DNA of 9,744 nucleotides from Pseudonocardia sp. (GTDB lineage Bacteria > Actinomycetota > Actinomycetes > Mycobacteriales > Pseudonocardiaceae). The notes below the pieces were generated by a model. The model made no database searches, was not told where the DNA came from, and saw only the letters and a list, made by a program, of their open reading frames with translations. The position numbers and the translations under genes were made by a program. Positions 7,110 to 9,744 of this stretch are shown here, piece by piece (within the stretch, counting starts at the first letter, position 1; each line of letters starts with the position of its first letter). The stretch is taken from NCBI GenBank assembly GCA_030453005.1, contig JAKDLE010000061.1, positions 1 to 9,744 of the forward strand, written 5' to 3'.

Positions 7110-7170
7110 CCATGTCGACGGCGCCGAATGCGCCCCGTCCGGGGCCGCCGGGTACCAGTGGCCTGCGCGG

Positions 7171-7214
7171 TTGATGGGGCGTTGAGATCCACATGAGATC
7201 GAGTTGAGGTGGCC
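7171..7214 (+). repeat. Four-fold 11-base direct repeat, possible activator site
   Basis: TTGATGG (7171), TTGAGAT (7182), ATGAGAT (7193) and TTGAGGT (7204) recur at exactly 11-base steps, giving a consensus of about WTGAGRT plus four spacer bases. One-turn spacing on the same DNA face is characteristic of direct-repeat sites bound by OmpR/PhoP-type and SARP-type winged-helix activators. It lies between two divergent operons: its end is 94 bases before the plus-strand LLM start and its beginning is about 140 bases before the CoA-ligase start. Confidence 0.45.
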
Positions 7215-7232
7215 GGAGCACACTCCGGGCCA
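7210..7232. promoter_or_regulatory. Inverted repeat next to the 11-base repeats
   Basis: TGGCC-GGAG, loop CACA, then CTCC-g-GGCCA pair over nine positions with a single bulged G. The dyad begins inside the last 11-base repeat unit. It could be an operator or a leader hairpin of the plus-strand LLM message. Confidence 0.35.
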
Positions 7233-7293
7233 GTGTGAACTCCAGCCAGACCGGCACGACCCCGGAGCCGGGACCGCTCGACGATGAGAACCC

Positions 7294-7299
7294 GAGGAG
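7294..7299 (+). promoter_or_regulatory. Ribosome binding site of the plus-strand LLM gene
   Basis: GAGGAG lies eight bases before ATG 7308 and fixes that start against the upstream in-frame ATG at 7284. Confidence 0.75.
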
Positions 7300-7307
7300 C
7301 CGAACGC

Positions 7308-8297
7308 ATGAAGCTCGCTCTCTACCTTCCGAATTTCCGCGACGAGGTGACCGTCAAGGAACTCGAGGACCTCACAGCCCTCGCCGAGGAACTCGACTTC
7401 AACTCCGTCTGGACGCTCGACCGGATCGTGGTTCCGGAGTCCTCCGACCGCGCGGAGCTGCAGTACCCGTTCGGCATGATGGAAGGGCTCCCCAACGGCC
7501 TGCCGGTCATCGCGCGGGGCAAGTGGTTCCAGGGGATGCCGCTGATCCCGTGGCTCGCCGCGAAGACCCAGAAGCTCCGGATCGGCATGAGCATCATCGA
7601 CACCCCGTACCGGTCCCCCGGGGTGCTCGCCGCGGAGCTCGCCACCCAGGACCACCTCTCGGGCGGGCGGCTCAACGTCGGCGTCGGCTCCGGCTGGATG
7701 CCCGAGGAGTTCGCCGCCTCCGGCGTCCCGCACCTGTTCCCGCGCAGGCACGCCCACGTGCGCGAGACGATCGAGATCATGCAGGGCATCTGGACCAACG
7801 ACCTGTTCGAGTACCACGGCGAGTTCGCCGACTTCGAACGGTGCGGATTCGGCCACAAGCCCGTCCAGCAGCCCGGCCCGCCGATCTACTTCTCCGGCCT
7901 GAAGGACCCGAAGCGCTCGGCCAAGCGCATCGCGAAGTACGGCCTGCAGGGCTGGATCGGCATCCAGGACTCCCCGGAGGACATCAAGCACTGGAAGGGC
8001 GAGATGGAGCGCGAGCTCGGTGAGCTCGGTAAGGGCTTCCCCGAGAACTTCGACATGTGCAGCATGATCTGGTTCGTCATCACCGACGAGAAGATGGACC
8101 AGACGCCTGCCGGCAAGGTCACCAACCTGCTGGCGGGTAACGCCCAGCAGATCGAGGACATCCTCAAGCGCTACAAGGAGGCCGGGATGACCATGCCGCT
8201 CCTGTGGCCGCCGTTCCGGGACGTGCCGACCTCCAAGACCATGGACGACCTCAAGCGCCTGGCCGAGGAGATCATGCCCAAGGTCAACGCCAGCTGA
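7308..8297 (+). CDS. LLM-class F420-dependent oxidoreductase
   Basis: This is a 329-residue luciferase-like TIM-barrel oxidoreductase, full length for the F420-dependent branch. 'MKLALYLPNF' is the first barrel strand. 'LAEELDFNSVWTLDRIVVPE' (25-44) is the helix-strand pair that ends at the cofactor pocket. 'KTQKLRIGMSIIDTPYRSPG' (86-105) matches the 'T.rirLGt.v...p.R.P' motif. 'DHLSGGRLNVGVGSGWMPEE' (115-134) is the family signature, and 'RRHAHVRETIEIMQGIW' (146-162) matches 'R...l.E.l..l..lW'. Such enzymes move hydride or oxygen on small organic substrates with F420 or FMN in the cytoplasm; the substrate here is not evident. It is transcribed away from the CoA-ligase/LLM pair and may respond to the 11-base repeats. 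It ends at a strong hairpin terminator. It is only distantly similar to the other LLM protein in the window, so the two are not a recent duplication. Confidence 0.93.
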   Translation: MKLALYLPNFRDEVTVKELEDLTALAEELDFNSVWTLDRIVVPESSDRAELQYPFGMMEGLPNGLPVIARGKWFQGMPLIPWLAAKTQKLRIGMSIIDTPYRSPGVLAAELATQDHLSGGRLNVGVGSGWMPEEFAASGVPHLFPRRHAHVRETIEIMQGIWTNDLFEYHGEFADFERCGFGHKPVQQPGPPIYFSGLKDPKRSAKRIAKYGLQGWIGIQDSPEDIKHWKGEMERELGELGKGFPENFDMCSMIWFVITDEKMDQTPAGKVTNLLAGNAQQIEDILKRYKEAGMTMPLLWPPFRDVPTSKTMDDLKRLAEEIMPKVNAS

Positions 8298-8317
8298 CCC
8301 GCCCGGCGCCAAGCCCG

Positions 8318-8348
8318 CCGGGGGCGCGGGGTCGTCCCGCGCCTCCGG
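8318..8348 (+). terminator. Strong hairpin terminator after the LLM gene
   Basis: CCGGGGGCGCGGG (8318-8330), loop GTCGT, then CCCGCGCCTCCGG (8336-8348) forms a 13-pair stem with one G-T wobble, starting 20 bases after the LLM stop. Only a short T-rich stretch follows (TCGTTTCG), as is common in high-GC actinobacteria. Confidence 0.75.
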
Positions 8349-8372
8349 CATCGTTTCGCGGCCCCGCTCGGT

Positions 8373-8399
8373 GAGCACCCCGGAGTTCCGTCGGTGCTC
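8373..8399. terminator. Second hairpin between the convergent genes
   Basis: GAGCACC (8373-8379) pairs perfectly with GGTGCTC (8393-8399) across a 13-base loop. It lies 20 bases beyond the 3' end of the minus-strand AHSA1 remnant, so it may end that transcript. Confidence 0.45.
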
Positions 8400-8418
8400 C
8401 TCGGCCGGGGCGCGGGGT

Positions 8419-8594
8419 TCATGCCTGCCGGGCGAGCAGCTCGTCGAGCTTCTCGTAGCCCTCGTTGACGCCGACGTCCATGCCGCTGGACAGCATCGCG
8501 TCGCGACCCTCGACCGAGTCGCACAGCGACTGTGACCGCAGGCGGGAGCGGCCGTCACCCAGATCTCGGTCTCGTGCTTGGTCGTCGCGTTCAT
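8419..8594 (-). pseudogene. AHSA1/SRPBCC-domain gene remnant with the middle deleted
   Basis: Only the head and tail of an ArsR-linked AHSA1 (SRPBCC, activator of Hsp90 ATPase-like) gene remain. From ATG 8594 the first frame reads 'MNATTKHETEI', a normal start for this family. From about 8556 a second frame reads 45 residues to the TGA at 8419, including 'SLCDSVEGRDAMLSSGMDVG' and 'NEGYEKLDELLARQA'. This matches the usual C-terminus of such proteins ('S.fdS.EgRDamlaSGMe.GV.egYeRLDelLa'). The total is 176 bases against roughly 450-500 in the intact family, so about 300 bases are missing and the two parts are out of frame at the junction near 8555-8562. The start overlaps the repressor stop as ATGA, showing the original coupled pair. 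The first frame alone has no independent support beyond the junction. Confidence 0.8.
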
Positions 8595-8971
8595 GGTGCT
8601 CCCCGTTCCCTGGGATTCGATCGGTTCGTCGTGGTCGCGCCGTCGACCTCGTCGTCCATCTCCGCGAGGACGGTGTCGAGGCGGCGGTAGCGCTCCTCGG
8701 CCCGGCGCCGGTAACGCTCGATCCATTTCGTCATGAGGTCGAACACCTCCGCCTCGAGGTGGCACGGCCTGCGCTGGGCGTCGCGGCTGCGGCTGACCAG
8801 CCCGGCGTCCTCGAGCACCTTCAGGTGCTTGGACACCGCCTGCACCGACACGTCGTACGGAGCCGCCAGCTGCCCGACGGTCGCGTCGCCGACCGTCAGG
8901 CGAGCCACGATGTCGCGCCTGGTCGGCTCGGCCAGCGCCGCGAACACCCGGGACAACTGGTCGTCGTCCAT
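8591..8971 (-). CDS. ArsR-family winged-helix repressor
   Basis: This is a 126-residue ArsR-type transcription factor. 'RVFAALAEPTRRDIVARL' (8-25) is the first helix pair. 'VGQLAAPYDVSVQAVSKHLK' (32-51) is the helix-turn-helix with recognition helix 'VSVQAVSKHL', and 'EDAGLVSRSRDAQRRPCHLE' (54-73) is the wing. There is no ELCVCD-type metal site and only one Cys, so it belongs to the non-metal branch usually paired with an AHSA1 protein, as here. Starts at GTG 9004 ('VFNQMVE') and ATG 8992 are possible. I chose ATG 8971 because GGAGG stands four bases upstream, and because the promoter I see would start transcription at about 9000, inside or after GTG 9004. It probably represses itself through the palindromes at 8986-8999 and 9033-9046. 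The partner gene is destroyed, so the repressor may now control only itself or distant targets. Confidence 0.9.
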   Translation of the reverse strand: MDDDQLSRVFAALAEPTRRDIVARLTVGDATVGQLAAPYDVSVQAVSKHLKVLEDAGLVSRSRDAQRRPCHLEAEVFDLMTKWIERYRRRAEERYRRLDTVLAEMDDEVDGATTTNRSNPRERGAP

Positions 8972-8975
8972 CCGA

Positions 8976-8980
8976 CCTCC
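8976..8980 (-). promoter_or_regulatory. Ribosome binding site supporting the short repressor start
   Basis: GGAGG lies four bases before ATG 8971 (GGAGG-TCGG-ATG). It favours that start over ATG 8992 and GTG 9004, which lack such a site. Confidence 0.55.
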
Positions 8981-8985
8981 GTTCT

Positions 8986-8999
8986 CAACCATCTGGTTG
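8986..8999. promoter_or_regulatory. Operator palindrome 1 of the ArsR promoter
   Basis: CAACCA-TC-TGGTTG is a perfect inverted repeat, extendable by T/A to 16 bases. It lies just downstream of the predicted transcription start and before the repressor ATG 8971. The second copy shares the CAACC...GGTTG arms. Confidence 0.75.
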
Positions 9000-9006
9000 A
9001 ACACGA

Positions 9007-9035
9007 AGACTAGACCCGGACGCGGGCTTCGTCAA
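9007..9035 (-). promoter_or_regulatory. Promoter of the ArsR gene
   Basis: On the minus strand, -35 TTGACG (9035-9030) and -10 TAGTCT (9012-9007) are spaced by 17 bases. Transcription would start near 9000. The -35 shares its TTG with the end of operator 2, and operator 1 covers the start point, so a bound repressor would block the promoter from both sides. Confidence 0.7.
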
Positions 9036-9046
9036 CCTATTGGTTG
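9033..9046. promoter_or_regulatory. Operator palindrome 2 of the ArsR promoter
   Basis: CAACC-TATT-GGTTG has the same arms as operator 1 and a centre 47 bases away. It overlaps the -35 box of the repressor promoter. Confidence 0.7.
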
Positions 9047-9085
9047 TGAAGGAGTTCGAGCGGACCGGTCAGCCGGACGTGGCCC

Positions 9086-9532
9086 TCACTCGCTGACGAC
9101 GGCGCGGCCGAGGAGCGCCCGCAGGTCCGCCGTGGCGACCGTCGGTCGGCTGACGTCCACCGCCACCAGCGGCGCGATCCGCCGCAGTACCTCGACGAGA
9201 CGCACGTCGGTGAGGTCGTGAGCACCGGCCACGATCACGTCCGGGCGCAGCGCCGCCACGGCGGCCGGGTCCGGCCTGCCGGGCGGGCCGACCGGCTCGA
9301 CACCGTCGAGGGCCCCGGCGCACCCGACCACGGGCGCGCCGAGGCCGAGCAGCAGCGCGCCGACGTCGTCGGCGGTGGCGACGACGCGGCGGATCGCCGC
9401 CGGCAGCGCCACCGACGTGCCCGTCGCATCGACGAACGCCCGACGCCCGACGCCGACGTCGCTGACGACGTTGCTGAGCGCGGCGGTGCGTGCCGGGTGA
9501 CGTCGGGGGTCCTCCTGCGGGGTCAGGGCCAT
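9086..9532 (-). CDS. Truncated helical-backbone (BtuF/FhuD-like) substrate-binding protein
   Basis: This is a 148-residue protein. Residues 30-130 match the N-terminal lobe of iron-siderophore/cobalamin ABC substrate-binding proteins. 'RRAFVDATGTSVALPAAIRR' (30-49) corresponds to the usual 'v.Da.Gr.v.lP..p.Rvv'. 'DVGALLLGLGAPVVGCAG' (56-73) matches 'd.llaLGv..vG', and 'DPAAVAALRPDVIVAGAHDL' (88-107) matches 'n.E.iaaLkPDlIi'. 'RLVEVLRRIAPLVAVD' (111-126) matches 'l..iaPvv.vd'. Intact members are about 280-350 residues; the connecting helix and second lobe are missing. There is no signal peptide or lipobox Cys, so export is unlikely. It is either a truncated remnant or a one-lobe cytoplasmic protein. 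ATG 9532 was chosen because the family match begins shortly after it. No ribosome site is obvious, and a longer open frame to 9649 is Pro/Arg-rich shadow sequence. It is 115 bases upstream of the repressor ATG in the same direction. Confidence 0.65.
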   Translation of the reverse strand: MALTPQEDPRRHPARTAALSNVVSDVGVGRRAFVDATGTSVALPAAIRRVVATADDVGALLLGLGAPVVGCAGALDGVEPVGPPGRPDPAAVAALRPDVIVAGAHDLTDVRLVEVLRRIAPLVAVDVSRPTVATADLRALLGRAVVSE

Positions 9533-9650
9533 GCCCGGAGGGTAGGCGCGGTGACCAGGACGCACCTCTGCAGGTCGTGGCCTCGCTCGGACGTGAGAGT
9601 CGCCGCGGGCGACCGCCGGCGGCCCATGCGTACCCGGCGGCGGCGGCACC

Positions 9651-9662
9651 CGGCGGCCGCCG
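9651..9662. promoter_or_regulatory. GC palindrome before the right-edge gene
   Basis: CGGCGGCCGCCG is a perfect 12-base palindrome ending 13 bases before ATG 9676, with a similar CCGCCGGCGG at 9613-9622. Such GC palindromes can arise by chance at this base composition. Confidence 0.2.
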
Positions 9663-9675
9663 CTACGGTCGGGTG

Positions 9676-9744
9676 ATGACCGATCGCAGCGGCCGCGTCG
9701 GCCGATACGTCCGCATGATGGCGCGACCCGGGCAGGGCGCTGCG
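9676..9744 (+). CDS. Probable antibiotic-biosynthesis-monooxygenase (ABM) family protein, N-terminus only
   Basis: Twenty-three codons from ATG 9676 to the window edge read 'MTDRSGRVGRYVRMMARPGQ' and then GAA. The pattern 'vgrYvrm.ArPGqg' is the usual first strand and turn of ABM-domain proteins (putative quinol monooxygenases of about 100 residues), which act in the cytoplasm on quinols or polyketide-like aromatics without a cofactor. Too little is present to confirm. The ATG is preceded by the weak ribosome site GGTCGGG. It is divergent from the truncated substrate-binding protein across 143 GC-rich bases. Confidence 0.5.
   Translation, partial: MTDRSGRVGRYVRMMARPGQGAA

Noticed and set aside
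7041..8765. A 574-codon minus-strand open frame spanning the LLM gene and the repressor end
   Set aside because: It is mostly the antisense of the plus-strand LLM gene. Only its stretch from ATG 8594 ('MNATTKHETEI') is meaningful, as the head of the AHSA1 remnant.
9613..9662. CGG/GCC repeats upstream of the right-edge gene as a tandem repeat array
   Set aside because: The units are short and irregular, and are expected by chance in sequence this GC-rich.

Overview
The window is very GC-rich, has strong G/C bias at third codon positions, many GTG starts, TTGAC-type -35 and TAnnnT -10 boxes, and cobalt-type nitrile hydratase genes that read like those of Pseudonocardia. I infer a high-GC actinobacterium, probably Pseudonocardia or a relative; the genus is a guess from remembered family sequences.

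From 1 to about 7030 nearly everything is on the minus strand and is read from high to low coordinates. In that order there is an acetoacetyl-CoA synthetase (7030-5069), a short luciferase-like (LLM) oxidoreductase overlapping it by 4 bases (5072-4326), and a 351-base intergenic region with a good sigma-A-type promoter (4110-4082). A nitrile-degradation operon follows: nitrile hydratase beta (3974-3291), nitrile hydratase alpha broken by a one-base frameshift (3254-2641), the p14K-type nitrile hydratase accessory protein (2644-2216), a 65-residue GatC-like protein (2159-1962) and a Ser-cisSer-Lys amidase (1944-538). A partial FhuF-like ferric reductase gene runs off the left edge (493-1). Nitrile hydratase would convert R-CN to R-CONH2, and the amidase, probably paired with the GatC-like subunit, would release R-COOH and ammonia. 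The CoA ligase and two LLM enzymes next door could process a keto-acid or related carbon skeleton, but that link is inference from neighbourhood only.

The divergent region 7031-7307 separates the CoA ligase from a plus-strand F420-type LLM oxidoreductase (7308-8297). It holds four TTGA-like motifs spaced at exactly 11 bases and an inverted repeat. A strong hairpin terminator (8318-8348) and a second hairpin (8373-8399) follow the LLM gene, where it converges with minus-strand genes.

The right end carries a minus-strand ArsR-family repressor (8971-8591). Its promoter lies between two near-identical CAACC...GGTTG palindromes. The gene behind it, joined by an ATGA overlap, is a remnant of an AHSA1/SRPBCC gene whose middle is missing (8594-8419). 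Upstream of the repressor is a half-length helical-backbone substrate-binding protein (9532-9086). The first 23 codons of a probable antibiotic-biosynthesis-monooxygenase-family protein leave the window on the plus strand (9676-9744).

The items most worth a second look are the frameshifted alpha subunit, the head-and-tail AHSA1 remnant, the twin-operator promoter, the 11-base repeat array, and the amidase plus GatC-like pairing inside a nitrile operon.
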